Assembly (NCBI GenBank): GCA_033782935.1
Contig: JAWQEG010001220.1
Location: forward strand, 3,348,001-3,412,000
Source of the DNA: Petrolisthes cinctipes
Taxonomy: Eukaryota > Arthropoda > Malacostraca > Decapoda > Porcellanidae
DNA length: 64,000 nt
Direction: 5' to 3'
The translations under genes were made by a program, and so were the position numbers. Below the pieces are notes generated by a model. That model saw only the letters and a list, made by a program, of their open reading frames with translations. It ran no database searches and was not told the origin of the DNA. Shown one piece after another: positions 10,510 through 24,485 of the stretch (within the stretch, counting starts at the first letter, position 1; each line of letters opens with the position of its first letter).

Positions 10510-13331
10510 ATGCCTACTCCGTGTTAGAGTATTTTCAAAATACATGCTCAAAACATACTGAAAATCGATCTTTTAGGTGCACTAAAGTCGATATGTGCAT
10601 GCATCTTCAGTACCCGTTTATATCTCAAATTCAGGCTCAAAACACCCGAAAATTCAATATTTTGGGGTCCCAGAAGCAATCTGTACATGCCTACTCAGTG
10701 TTAGAGTATTTTCAAAATACAGGCCCAAAACATGCTGAAAATCGATATTTTAGATGCCCAAAGTCAATATGTGCATGTATCTTCTGTTCCCGTTTATATC
10801 TCAAATTCAGGCTCAAAACACCCGAAAATTCAATATTTTGGGGTCCCAGAAGCAATCTGTACATGCCTACACAGTGCTAGAATATTTTCAAAATATAGGC
10901 TAAAAACATGCTAACAATCGACATTTTAGGCGCCTAAAAATCGATATATCAAATTCAGTCCCAAAACACCCGAAAATTCGATATTTAGAGGTCCCAGAAG
11001 GTATCTGTACATGCCTACTCCGTGTTAGAGTATTTTCAAAATACAGGCCAAAAACATACTGAAAATCGATCTTTTAGGTGCCCAAAAGTCGATATGTGCA
11101 TGCATCTTCTGTACCCGTTTATATCTCAAATTCTGGCCCTAAACACCCGAAAATTCGATATTTTGGGGTCCCAGAAGCGATCTGTACATGCCTACTCAGT
11201 GTTATAGTATTTTCAAAATTCAGGCCCAAAACATGCTGAAAATCGATATTTTTGGTGCCCAAAGTCAATATGTGCATGTATCTTCTGTACCCGTTTATAT
11301 CTCAAATTCAGGCTCAAAACACCCGAAAATTCAATATTTTGGGGTCCCAGAAGCAATCTGTACATGCCTACTCAGTGCTAGAATATATTCAAAATATAGG
11401 CTAAAAACATGCTAAAAATCGATCTTTTAGGTGCCAAAAAGTCGATATCTCAAATTCAGTCCCAAAACACCCGAAAATTCGATATTTAGGGGTCCCAGAA
11501 GCGATCTGTACATGCCTACTCCGTGTTAGAGTATTTTCAAAATACATGCCCAAAACATACTGAAAATCGATCTTTTAGGTGCACAAAAGTCGATATGTGC
11601 ATGCATCTTCAGTACCCGTTTATATCTCAAATTCAGGCTCAAAACACCCGAAAATTCAATATTTTGGGGTCCCAGAAGCAATCTGTACATGCCTACTCAG
11701 TGTTAGAGTATTTTCAAATTACAGGCCCAAAACATGCTGAAAATCGATATTTTAGATGCCCAAAGTCAATATGTGCATGTATCTTCTGTACCCGTTTATA
11801 TCTCAAATTCAGGCTCAAAACACCCGAAAATTCAATATTTTGGGGTCCCAGAAGCAATCTGTACATGCCTACACAGTGCTAGAATATTTTCAAAATATAG
11901 GCTAAAAACATGCTGAAAATCGATATTTTAGGTGCCAAAAAATCGATATCTCAAATTCTGGCCTTAAACACCCGAAAATTCGATATTTTGGGGTCCCAGA
12001 AGCGATCTGTACATGCCTGCTCCGTGTTAGAGTATTTTCAAAATACAGGCCCAAAACATGCTGAAAATCGATATTTATGGTGCCCAAAGTCAATATGTGC
12101 ATGTATCTTCTGTACCCGTTTATATCTCAAATTCAGGCTCAAAACACCCGAAAATTCAATATTTTGGGGTCCCAGAAGCAATCTGTACATACCTACACAG
12201 TGCTAGAATATTTTCAAAATATTGGCTAGAAACATGCTAAAAATCGACATTTTAGGTGCCAAAAAATCGATATCTCAAATTCAGTCCCAAATCACCCGAA
12301 AATTCGATATTTAGAGGTCCCAGAAGGTATCTGTACATGCCTACTCCGTGTTAGAGTATTTTCAAAATACAGGCCAAAAACATACTGAAAATCGATCTTT
12401 TAGGTGCACAAAAGTCGATATGTGCATGCATCTTCTGTACCCGTTTATATCTCAAATTCTGGCCCTAAACACCCGAAAATTCGATATTTTGGGGTCCCAG
12501 AAGCGATCTGTACATGCCTACTCCGTGTTAGAGTATTTTCAAAATTCAGGCCCAAAACATGCTGAAAATCGATATTTTTGGTGCCCAAAGTCAATATGTG
12601 CATGTATCTTCTGTACCCGTTTATATCTCAAATTCAGGCTCAAAACACCCGAAAATTCAATATTTTGGGGTCCCAGAAGCAATCTGTACATGCCTACTCA
12701 GTGCTAGAATATTTTCAAAATATAGGTTAAAAAACATGCTAAAAATCGATCTTTTAGGTGCCAAAAAGTCGATATCTCAAATTCAGTCCCAAAACACCCG
12801 AAAATTCGATATTTAGGGGTCCCAGAAGCGATCTGTACATGCCTACTCCGTGTTAGAGTATTTTCAAAATACATGCTCAATTCATACTGAAAATCGATCT
12901 TTTAGGTGCACAAAAGTCGATATGTGCATGCATCTTCAGTACCCGTTTATATCTCAAATTCAGGCTCAAAACACCCGAAAATTCAATATTTTGGGGTCCC
13001 AGAAGCAATCTGTACATGCCTACTCAGTGTTAGAGTATTTTCAAAATACAGGCCCAAAACATGCTGAAAATCGATATTTTAGATGCCCGAAGTCAATATG
13101 TGCATGTATCTTCTGTTCCCATTTATATCTCAAATTCAGGCTCAAAACACCCGAAAATTCAATATTTTGGGGTCCCAGAAGCAATCTGTACACAGTGCTA
13201 GAATATTTTCAAAATATAGGCTAAAAACATGCTAAAAATCGACATTTTAGGCGCCAAAAAATCGATATCTCAAATTCAGTCCCAAAACACCCGAAAATTC
13301 GATATTTAGAGGTCCCAGAAGGCATCTGTAC
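10510..13331 (+). repeat. Mixed 501 bp trimers and 825 bp pentamer
   Basis: Unit starts are 10510, 11011, 11512, 12337 and 12839, with spacings 501, 501, 825, 502 and 493 bp. The 825 bp unit is a trimer plus a 324 bp dimer. The 502 bp spacing comes from one extra A in GGTTAAAAAACATG near 12727. The 493 bp unit ends with the 140 bp type 3 allele and carries GTTCCCATTTATAT, the first appearance of that linked pair. The trimer at 11011 has GTTATAGTATT, also seen near 31597. Confidence 0.83.
13185..13331 (+). repeat. 140 bp type 3 allele (8 bp deletion at monomer start)
   Basis: The junction reads CAATCTGTACACAGTGCTAG, 8 bp shorter than the full form and bounded by TACA on both sides. It produces 492-493 bp units. 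It nearly always travels with GTTCCCATTTATAT in the preceding monomer and TTTTAGGCGCC in the same monomer, so it marks a single lineage of units. The start given is approximate, inside the short junction. Confidence 0.8.
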
Positions 13332-15140
13332 ATGCCTACTCCGTGTTAGAGTATTTTCAAAATACAGGCCAAAAACATACTGAAAATCGATCTTTTAGGT
13401 GCCCAAAAGTCGATATGTGCATGCATCATCTGTACCCGTTTATATCTCAAATTCTGGCCCTAAACACCCGAAAATTCGATATTTTGGGGTCCCAGAAGCG
13501 ATCTGTACATGCCTACTCAGTGTTAAGAGTATTTTCAAAATTCAGGCCCAAAACATGCTGAAAATCGATATTTTTGGTGCCCAAAGTCAATATGTGCATG
13601 TATCTTCTGTACCCGTTTATATCTCAAATTCAGGCTCAAAACACCCGAAAATTCAATATTTTGGGGTCCCAGAAGCAATCTGTACATGCCTACTCAGTGC
13701 TAGAATATTTTCAAAATATAGGCTAAAAACATGCTAAAAATCGATCTTTTAGGTGCCAAAAAGTCGATATCTCAAATTCAGTCCCAAAACACCCGAAAAT
13801 TCGATATTTAGGGGTCCCAGAAGGTATCTGTACATGCCTACTCCTTGTTAGAGTATTTTCAAAATTCAGGGCCAAAACATGCTGAAAATCGATCTTTTAG
13901 GTGCACAAAATTCGATATGTGCATGCATCTTCAGTACCCGTTTATATCTCAAATTCAGGCTCAAAACACCCGAAAATTCAATATTTTGGGGTCCCAGAAG
14001 CAATCTGTACAGTGCTAGAATATTTTCAAAATATAGGCTAAAAACATGCTAAAAATCGATCTTTTAGGTGCCAAAAAGTCGATATCTCAAATTCAGTCCC
14101 AAAACACCCGAAAATTCGATATTTAGGGGTCCCAGAAGCGATCTGTACATGCCTACTCCGTGTTAGAGTATTTTTAAAATACATGCTCAAAACATACTGA
14201 AAATCGATCTTTTAGGTGCACAAAATTCGATATGTGCATGCATCTTCAGTACCCGTTTATATCTCAAATTCAGGCTCAAAACACCCGAAAATTCAATATT
14301 TTGGGGTCTCAGAAGCAATCTGTACATGCCTACTCAGTGTTAGAGTATTTTCAAAATACAGGCCCAAAACATGCTGAAAATCGATATTTTAGATGCCCAA
14401 AGTCAATATGTGCATGTATCTTCTGTACCCGTTTATATCTCAAATTCAGGCTCAAAACACCCGAAAATTCAATATTTTGGGGTCCCAGAAGCAATCTGTA
14501 CATGCCTACACAGTGCTAGAATATTTTCAAAATATAGGCTAAAAACATTCTAAAAATCGACATTTTAGGTGCCAAAAAATCGATATCTCAAATTCAGTCC
14601 CAAAACACCCGAAAATTCGATATTTAGAGGTCCCAGAAGGTATCTGTACATGCCTACTCCGTGTTAGAGTATTTTCAAAATACAGGCCAAAAACATACTG
14701 AAAATCGATCTTTTAGTTGCCCAAAAGTCGATATGTGCATGCATCTTCTGTACCCGTTTATATCTCAAATTCTGGCCCTAAACACCCGAAAATTCGATAT
14801 TTTGGGGTCCCAGAAGCGATCTGTACATGCCTACTCCGTGTTAGAGTATTTTCAAAATTCAGGCCCAAAACATGCTGAAAATCGATATTTTTGGTGCCCA
14901 AAGTCAATATGTGCATGTATCTTCTGTACCCGTTTATATCTCAAATTCAGGCTCAAAACACCCGAAAATTCAATATTTTGGGGTCCCAGAAGCAATCAGT
15001 ACAGTGCTAGAATATTTTCAAAATATAGGCTAAAAACATGCTAAAAATCGATCTTTTAGGTGCCAAAAAGTCGATATCTCAAATTCAGTCCCAAAACACC
15101 CGAAAATTCGATATTTAGGGGTCCCAGAAGCGATCTGTAC
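13332..15140 (+). repeat. Trimers of 502/501/491 bp with one 315 bp dimer
   Basis: Unit starts are 13332, 13834, 14149 and 14650. The 502 bp spacing reflects an inserted A in GTGTTAAGAGT near 13522. The 315 bp unit at 13834 is mosaic: its first monomer has GTTCAGGGCCAAAACATG-like features and GCACAAAATTCGATATG, and the same AAAATTCGATATG variant recurs in the next unit near 14222. The window between type 1 and type 2 sequence within this monomer suggests a gene-conversion or crossover junction. Confidence 0.75.
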
Positions 15141-18100
15141 ATGCCTACTCCGTGTTAGAGTATTTTCAAAATACATGCTCAAAACATACTGAAAATCGAT
15201 CTTTTAGGTGCACTAAAGTCGATATGTGCATGCATCTTCAGTACCCGTTTATATCTCAAATTCAGGCTCAAAACACCCGAAAATTCAATATTTTGGGGTC
15301 CCAGAAGCAATCTGTACATGCCTATTCAGTGTTAGAGTATTTTCAAAATTCAGGCCCAAAACATGCTGAAAATCGATATTTTTGGTGCCCAAAGTCAATA
15401 TGTGCATGTATCTTCTGTACCCGTTTATATCTCAAATTCAGGCTCAAAACACCCGAAAATTCAATATTTTGGGGTCCCAGAAGCAATCTGTACATGCCTA
15501 CACAGTGCTAGAATATTTTCAAAATATAGGCTAAAAACATGCTGAAAATCGATATTTTAGGTGCCAAAAAATCGATATCTCAAATTCTGGCCCTAAACAC
15601 CCGAAAATTCGATATTTTGGGGTCCCAGAAGCGATCTGTACATGCCTACTCCGTGTTAGAGTATTTTCAAAATTCAGGCCCAAAACATGCTGAAAATCGA
15701 TATTTATGGTGCCCAAAGTCAATATGTGCATGTATCTTCTGTACCCGTTTATATCTCAAATTCAGACTCAAAACACCCGAAAATTCAATATTTTGGGGTC
15801 CCAGAAGCAATCTGTACATGCCTACACAGTGCTAGAATATTTTCAAAATATAGGCTAAAAACATGCTAAAAATCGACATTTTAGGTGCCAAAAAATCGAT
15901 ATCTCAAATTCAGTCCCAAAACACCCGAAAATTCTATATTTAGAGGTCCCAGAAGGTATCTGTACATGCCTACTCCGTGTTAGAGTATTTTCAAAATACA
16001 GGCCAAAAACATACTGAAAATCGATCTTTTAGGTGCCCAAAAGTCGATATGTGCATGCATCTTCTGTACCCGTTTATATCTCAAATTCTGGCCCTAAACA
16101 CCCGAAAATTCGATATTTTGGGGTCCCAGAAGCAATCTGTACAGTGCTAGAATATTTTCAAAATATAGGCTAAAAACATGCTAAAAATCGATCTTTTAGG
16201 TGCCAAAAAGTCGATATCTCAAATTCAGTCCCAAAACACCCGAAAATTCGATATTTAGGGGTCCCAGAAGCAATCTGTACATGCCTACTCCGTGTTAGAG
16301 TATTTTCAAAATACATGCTCAAAACATACTGAAAATCGATCTTTTAGGTGCACAAAAGTCGATATGTGCATGCATCTTCAGTACCCGTTTATATCTCAAA
16401 TTCAGGCTCAAAACACCCGAAAATTCAATATTTTGGGGTCCCAGAAGCAATCTGTACATGCCTACTCAGTGTTAGAGTATTTTCAAAATACAGGCCCAAA
16501 ACATGCTGAAAATCGATATTTTAGATGCCCAAAGTCAATATGTGCATGTATCTTCTGTACCCGTTTATATCTCAAATTCAGGCTCAAAACACCCGAAAAT
16601 TCAATATTTTGGGGTCCCAGAAGCAATCTGTACATGCCTACACAGTGCTAGAATATTTTCAAAATATAGGCTAAAAACATGCTGAAAATCGATATTTTAG
16701 GTGCCAAAAAATCGATATCTTAAATTCTGGCCCTAAACACCCGAAAATTCGATATTTTGGGGTCCCAGAAGCGATCTGTACATGCCTACTCCGTGTTAGA
16801 GTATTTTCAAAATTCAGGCCCAAAACATGCTGAAAATCGATATTTATGGTGCCCAAAGTCAATATGTGCATGTATCTTCTGTACCCGTTTATATCTCAAA
16901 TTCAGGCTCAAAACACCCGAAAATTCAAAATTTTTGGGTCCCAGAAGCAATCTGTACATGCCTACACAGTGCTAGAATATTTTCAAAATATAGGCTAAAA
17001 ACATGCTAAAAATCGACATTTTAGGTGCCAAAAAATCGATATCTCAAATTCAGTCCCAAAACACCCGAAAATTCGATATTTAGAGGTCCCAGAAGGTATG
17101 CCTACTCCGTGTTAGAGTATTTTCAAAATACAGGCCAAAAACATACTGAAAATCGATCTTTTAGGTGCCCAAAAGTCGATATGTGCATGCATCTTCTGTA
17201 CCCGTTTATATCTCAAATTCTGGCCCTAAACACCCGAAAATTCGATATTTTGGGGTCCCAGAAGCAATCTGTACAGTGCTAGAATATTTTCAAAATATAG
17301 GCTAAAAACATGCTAAAAATCGACATTTTAGGTGCCAAAAAATCGATATCTCAAATTCAGTCCCAAAACACCCGAAAATTCGATATTTAGAGGTCCCAGA
17401 AGCAATCTGTACATGCCTACTCCGTGTTAGAGTATTTTCAAAATACATGCTCAAAACATACTGAAAATCGATCTTTTAGGTGCACAAAAGTCGATATGTG
17501 CATGCATCTTCAGTACCCGTTTATATCTCAAATTCAGGCTCAAAACACCCGAAAATTCAATATTTTGGGGTCCCAGAAGCAATCTGTACATGCCTACTCA
17601 GTGTTAGAGTATTTTCAAAATACAGGCCCAAAACATGCTGAAAATCGATATTTTAGATGCCCAAAGTCAATATGTGCATGTATCTTCTGTACCCGTTTAT
17701 ATCTCAAATTCAGGCTCAAAACACCCGAAAATTCAATATTTTGGGGTCCCAGAAGCAATCTGTACATGCCTACACAGTGCTAGAATATTTTCAAAATATA
17801 GGCTAAAAACATGCTGAAAATCGATATTTTAGGTGCCAAAAAATCGATATCTTAAATTCTGGCCCTAAACACCCGAAAATTCGATATTTTGGGGTCCCAG
17901 AAGCGATCTGTACATGCCTACTCCGTGTTAGAGTATTTTCAAAATTCAGGCCCAAAACATGCTGAAAATCGATATTTATGGTGCCCAAAGTCAATATGTG
18001 CATGTATCTTCTGTACCCGTTTATATCTCAAATTCAGGCTCAAAACACCCGAAAATTCAATATTTTGGGGTCCCAGAAGCAATCTGTACATGCCTACACA

Positions 18101-18561
18101 GTGCTAGAATATTTTCAAAATATAGGCTAAAAACATGCTAAAAATCGACATTTTAGGTGCCAAAAAATCGATATCTCAAATTCAGTCCCAAAACACCCGA
18201 AAATTCGATATTTAGAGGTCCCAGAAGCAATCTGTACATGCCTACTCCGTGTTAGAGTATTTTCAAAATTCAGGCCCAAAACATGCTGAAAATCGATATT
18301 TTTGGTGCCCAAAGTCAATATGTGCATGTATCTTCTGTACCCGTTTATATCTCAAATTCAGGCTCAAAACACCCGAAAATTCAATATTTTGGGGTCCCAG
18401 AAGCAATCTGTACATGCCTACTCAGTGCTAGAATATTTTCAAAATATAGGCTAAAAACATGCTAAAAATCGATCTTTTAGGTGCCAAAAAGTCGATATCT
18501 CAAATTCAGTCCCAAAACACCCGAAAATTCGATATTTAGGGGTCCCAGAAGCGATCTGTAC
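15141..18561 (+). repeat. Two tandem 1132 bp units (817+315) and flanks
   Basis: Unit starts are 15141, 15966, 16281, 17098, 17413 and 18238. The segments starting at 16281 and 17413 match over at least 817 bp at an offset of 1132 bp. They share ATCTTAAATTCTGG (about 16717 and 17849), rare elsewhere, and the TATTTATGG type 2 sub-variant. The unit ending at 17097 is 8 bp short because GGTATCTGTACATGCC is reduced to GGTATGCC, a deletion between two AT dinucleotides. The last unit, 18238-18561, is a 324 bp dimer. Confidence 0.82.
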
Positions 18562-21500
18562 ATGCCTACTCCGTGTTAGAGTATTTTCAAAATACATGCT
18601 CAAAACATACTGAAAATCGATCTTTTAGGTGCAAAAAGTCGATATGTGCATGCATCTTCAGTACCCGTTTATATCTCAAATTCAGGCTCAAAACACCCGA
18701 AAATTCAATATTTTGGGGTCCCAGAAGCAATCTGTACATGCCTACTAAGTGTTAGAGTATTTTCAAAATACAGGCCCAAAACATGCTGAAAATCGATATT
18801 TTAGATGCCCAAAGTCAATATGTGCATGTATCTTCTGTTCCCATTTATATCTCAAATTCAGGCTCAAAACACCCGAAAATTCAATATTTTGGGGTCCCAG
18901 AAGCAATCTGTACACAGTGCTAGAATATTTTCAAAATATAGGCTTAAAACATGCTAAAAATCGACATTTTAGGCGCCAAAAAAACGATATCTCAAATTTA
19001 GTCCCAAAACACCCGAAAATTCGATATTTAGAGGTCCCAGAAGGTATCTGTACATGCCTACTCCGTGTTAGAGTATTTTCAAAATACAGGCCAAAAACAT
19101 ACTGAAAATCGATCTTTTAGGTGCCCAAAAGTCGATATGTGCATGCATCTTCAGTACCCGTTTATATCTCAAATTCTGGCCCTAAACACCCGAAAATTCG
19201 ATATTTTGGGGTCCCAGAAGCGATCTGTACATGCCTACTCAGTGTTAGAGTATTTTCAAAATTCTGGCTAAAAACATGCTGAAAATCGATATTTTTGGTG
19301 CCCAAAGTCAATATGTGCATGTATCTTCTGTACCCGTTTATATCTCAAATTCAGGCTCAAAACACCCGAAAATTCAATATTTTGGGGTCTCTGAAGCAAT
19401 CTGTACATGCCTACTCAGTGCTAGAATATTTTCAAAATATAGGCTAAAAACATGCTAAAAATCGATCTTTTAGGTGCCAAAAAGTCGATATCTCAAATTC
19501 AGTCCCAAAACACCCGAAAATTCGATATTTAGGGGTCCCAGAAGCGATCTGTACATGCCTACTCCGTGTTAGAGTATTTTCAAAATACATGCTCAAAACA
19601 TACTGAAAATCGATCTTTTAGGTGCACAAAAGTCGATATGTGCATGCATCTTCAGTACCCGTTTATATCTCAAATTCAGGCTCAAAACACCCGAAAATTC
19701 AATATTTTGGGGTCCCAGAAGCAATCTGTACATGCCTACTCACTGTTAGAGTATTTTCAAAATACAAGCCCAAAACATGCTGAAAATCGATATTTTAGAT
19801 GCCCAAAGTCAATATGTGCATGTATCTTCTGTACCCGTTTATATCTCAAATTCAGGCTCAAAACACCCGAAAATTCAATATTTTGGGGTCCCAGAAGCAA
19901 TCTGTACATGCCTACACAGTGCTAGAATATTTTCAAAATATAGGCTAAAAACATGCTGAAAATCGATATTTTAGGTGCCAAAAAATCGATATCTCAAATT
20001 CTGGCCCTAAACACCCGAAAATTCGATATTTTGGGGTCCCAGAAGCGATCTGTACATGCCTACTCCGTGTTAGAGTATTTTCAAAATTCAGGCCCAAAAC
20101 ATGCTGAAAATCGATATTTATGGTGCCCAAAGTCAATATGTGCATGTATCTTCTGTACCCGTTTATATCTCAAATTCAGGCTCAAAACACCCGAAAATTC
20201 AATATTTTGGGGTCCCAGAAGCAATCTGTACATGCCTACACAGTGCTAGAATATTTTCAAAATATAGGCTAAAAACATGCTAAAAATCGACATTTTAGGT
20301 GCCAAAAAATCGATATCTCAAATTCAGTCCCAAAACACCCGAAAATTCGATATTTAGAGGTCCCACAAGGTATCTGTACATGCCTACTCCGTGTTAGAGT
20401 ATTTTCAAAATACAGGCCAAAAACATACTGAAAATCGATCTTTTAGGTGCCCAAAAGTCGATATGTGCATGCATCTTCTGTACCCGTTTATATCTCAAAT
20501 TCTGGCCCTAAACACCCGAAAATTCGATATTTTGGGGTCCCAGAAGCAATCTGTACAGTGCTAGAATATTTTCAAAATATAGGCTAAAAACATGCTAAAA
20601 ATCGATCTTTTAGGTGCCAAAAAGTCGATATCTCAAATTCAGTCCCAAAACACCCGAAAATTCGATATTTAGGGGTCCCAGAAGCGATCTGTACATGCCT
20701 ACTCCGTGTTAGAGTATTTTCAAAATACATGCTCAAAACATACTGAAAATCGATCTTTTAGGTGCACAAAAGTCGATATGTGCATGCATCTTCAGTACCC
20801 GTTTATATCTCAAATTCAGGCTCAAAAACACCCGAAAATTCGATATTTTGGGGTCCCAGAAGCGATCTGTACATGCCTACTCCGTGTTAGAGTATTTTCA
20901 AAATTCAGGCCCAAAACATGCTGAAAATCGATATTTTTGGTGCCCAAAGTCAATATGTGCATGTATCTTCTGTACCCGTTTATATCTCAAATTCAGGCTC
21001 AAAACACCCGAAAATTCAATATTTTGGGGTCCCAGAAGCAATCTGTACATGCCTACTCAGTGCTAGAATATTTTCAAAATATAGGCTAAAAACATGCTAA
21101 AAATCGATCTTTTAGGTGCCAAAAAGTCGATATCTCAAATTCAGTCCCAAAACACCCGAAAATTCGATATTTAGGGGTCCCAGAAGCGATCTGTACATGC
21201 CTACTCCGTTTTAGAGTATTTTCAAAATACATGCTCAAAACATACTGAAAATCGATCTTTTAGGTGCAAAAAGTCGATATGTGCATGCATCTTCAGTACC
21301 CGTTTATATCTCAAATTCAGGCTCAAAACACCCGAAAATTCAATATTTTGGGGTCCCAGAAGCAATCTGTACATGCCTACTCAGTGTTAGAGTATTTTCA
21401 AAATACAGGCCCAAAACATGCTGAAAATCGATATTTTAGATGCCCAAAGTCAATATGTGCATGTATCTTCTGTTCCCATTTATATCTCAAATTCAGGCTC

Positions 21501-24485
21501 AAAACACCCGAAAATTCAATATTTTGGGGTCTCAGAAGCAATCTGTACACAGTGCTAGAATATTTTCAAAATATAGGCTAAAAACATGCTAAAAATCGAC
21601 ATTTTAGGCGCCAAAAAATCGATATCTCAAATTCAGTCTCAAAACACCCGAAAATTCGATATTTAGAGGTCCCAGAAGGTATCTGTACATGCCTACTCCG
21701 TGTTAGAGTATTTTCAAAATACAGGCCAAAAACATACTGAAAATCGATCTTTTAGGTGCCCAAAAGTCGATATGTACCTGCATCTTCTGTACCCGTTTAT
21801 ATCTCAAATTCTGGCCCTAAACACCCGAAAATTCGATATTTTGGGGTCCCAGAAGCGATCTGTACATGCCTACTCAGTGTTAGAGTATTTTCAAAATTCA
21901 GGCCCAAAACATGCTGAAAATCGATATTTTTGGTGCCCAAAGTCAATATGTGCATGTATCTTCTGTACCCGTTTATATCTCAAATTCAGGCTCAAAACAC
22001 CCGAAAATTCAATATTTTGGGGTCCCAGAAGCAATCTGTACATGCCTACTCAGTGCTAGAATATTTTCAAAATATAGGCTGAAAACATGCTAAAAATCGA
22101 TCTTTTAGGTGCCAAAAAGTCGATATCTCAAATTCAGTCCCAAAACACCCGAAAATTCGATATTTAGGGGTCCCAGAAGCGATCTGTACATGCCTACTCC
22201 GTGTTAGAGTATTTTCAAAATACATGCTCAAAACATACTGAAAATCGATCTTTTAGGTGCACAAAAGTCGATATGTGCATGCATCTTCAGTACCCGTTTA
22301 TATCTCAAATTCAGGCTCAAAACACCCGAAAATTCAATATTTTGGGGTCCCAGAAGCAATCTGTACATGCCTACTCAGTGTTAACTCTGAGTATTTTCAA
22401 AATACAGGCCCAAAACATGTTGAAAATCGATATTTTAGATGCCCAAAGTCAATATGTGCATGTATCTTCTGTACCCGTTTATATCTCAAATTCAGGCTCA
22501 AAACACCCGAAAATTCAATATTTTGGGGTCCCAGAAGCAATCTGTACATGCCTACACAGTGCTAGAATATTTTCAAAATATAGGCTAAAAACATGCTGAA
22601 AATCGATATTTTAGGTGCCAAAAAATCGATATCTCAAATTCTGGCCCTAAACACCAAAAAATTCGATATTTTGGGGTCCCAGAAGCGATCTGTACATGCC
22701 TACTCCGTGTTAGAGTATTTTCAAAATTCAGGCCCAAAACATGCTGAAAATCGATATTTATGGTGCCCAAAGTCAATATGTGCATGTATCTTCTGTACCC
22801 GTTTATATCTCAAATTCAGGCTCAAAACACCCGAAAATTCAATATTTTGGGGTCCCAGAAGCAATCTGTACATGCCTACACAGTGCTAGAATATTTTCAA
22901 AATATAGGCTAAAAACATGCTAAAAATCGACATTTTAGGTGCCAAAAAATCGATATCTCAAATTCAGTCCCAAAACACCCGAAAATTCGATATTTAGAGG
23001 TCCCAGAAGGTATCTGTACATGCCTACTCCGTGTTAGAGTATTTTCAAAATACAGGCCAAAAACATACTGAAAATCGATCTTTTAGGTGCCCAAAAGTCG
23101 ATATGTGCATGCATCTTCTGTACCCGTTTATATCTCAAATTCTGGCCCTAAACACCCGAAAATTCGATATTTTCGGGTCCCAGAAGCAATCTGTACAGTG
23201 CTAGAATATTTTCAAAATATAGGCTAAAAACATACTAAAAATCGATCTTTTAGGTGCCAAAAAGTCGATATCTCAAATTCAGTCCCAAAACACCCGAAAA
23301 TTCGATATTTAGGGGTCCTAGAAGCGATCTGTACATGCCTACTCCGTGTTAGAGTATTTTCAAAATACATGCTCAAAACATACTGAAAATCGATCTTTTA
23401 GGTGCACAAAAGTCGATATGTGCATGCATCTTCAGTACCCGTTTATATCTCAAATTCAGGCTCAAAACACCCGAAAATTCGATATTTTGGGGTCCCCGAA
23501 GCGATCTGTACATGCCTACTCCGTGTTAGAGTATTTTCAAAAATTCAGGCCCAAAACATGCTGAAAATCGATATTTTTGGTGCCCAAAGTCAATATGTGC
23601 ATGTATCTTCTGTACCCGTTTATATCTCAAATTCAGGCTCAAAACACCCGAAAATTCAATATTTTGGGGTCCCAGAAGCAATCTGTACATGCCTACTCAG
23701 TGCTCGAATATTTTCAAAATATAGGCTAAAAACATGCTAAAAATCGATCTTTTAGGTGCCAAAAAGTCGATATCTCAAATTCAGTCCCAAAACACCCGAA
23801 AATTCGATATTTAGGGGTCCCAGAAGCGATCTGTACATGCCTACTCCGTGTTAGAGTATTTTCAAAATACATGCTCAAAACATACTGAAAATCGATCTTT
23901 TAGGTGCAAAAAGTCGATATGTGCATGGATCTTCAGTACCCGTTTATATCTAAAATTCAGGCTCAAAACACCCGAAAATTCAATATTTTGGGGTCCCAGA
24001 AGCAATCTGTACATGCCTACACAGTGCTAGACTATTTTCAAAATATAGGCTAAAAACATGCTGAAAATCGATATTTTAGGTGCCAAAAAATCGATATCTC
24101 AAATTCAGGCCCTAAACACCCGAAAATTCGATATTTTGGGGTCCCAGAAGGTATCTGTACATGCCTACTCCGTGTTAGAGTATTTTCAAAATTCAGGCCC
24201 AAAACATGCTGAAAATCGATATTTATGGTGCCCAAAGTCAATATGTGCATGTATCTTCTGTACCCGTTTATATCTCAAATTCAGGCTCAAAAACACCCGA
24301 AAATTCAATATTTTGGGGTCCCAGAAGCAATCTGTACATGCCTACACAGTGCTAGAATATTTTCAAAATATAGGCTAAAAACATGCTAAAAATCGACATT
24401 TTAGGTGCCAAAAAATCGATATCTCAAATTCAGTCCCAAAACACCCGAAAATTCGATATTTAGAGGTCCCAGAAGGTATCTGTAC
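18562..24485 (+). repeat. Mixed higher-order block, 492-830 bp units
   Basis: Unit starts are 18562, 19054, 19555, 20380, 20695, 21197, 21689, 22190, 23020, 23335 and 23837. Spacings are mainly 492, 501, 825 and 315 bp. The motif order 501-825(or 830)-315-502-492 occurs twice (19555 and, in part, 22190), so a roughly 2.6 kb super-unit has probably duplicated. The 830 bp unit contains a 5 bp insertion (GTTAACTCTGAGTATT near 22380). From 18562 onward many first monomers carry GTGCAAAAAGTCG, one base shorter than GTGCACAAAAGTCG. Confidence 0.78.
23163..23177 (+). other. CENP-B-box-like near match
   Basis: TTCGATATTTTCGGG fits the mammalian CENP-B core pattern TTCGNNNNANNCGGG at every fixed position except the central A, which is T. 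The same variant is at 24629-24643, 29433-29447 and 40217-40231, each in the first monomer of a 315 bp dimer. The common form TTCGATATTTTGGGG has two mismatches. With one mismatch and no known organism, this may be coincidence. Confidence 0.25.
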
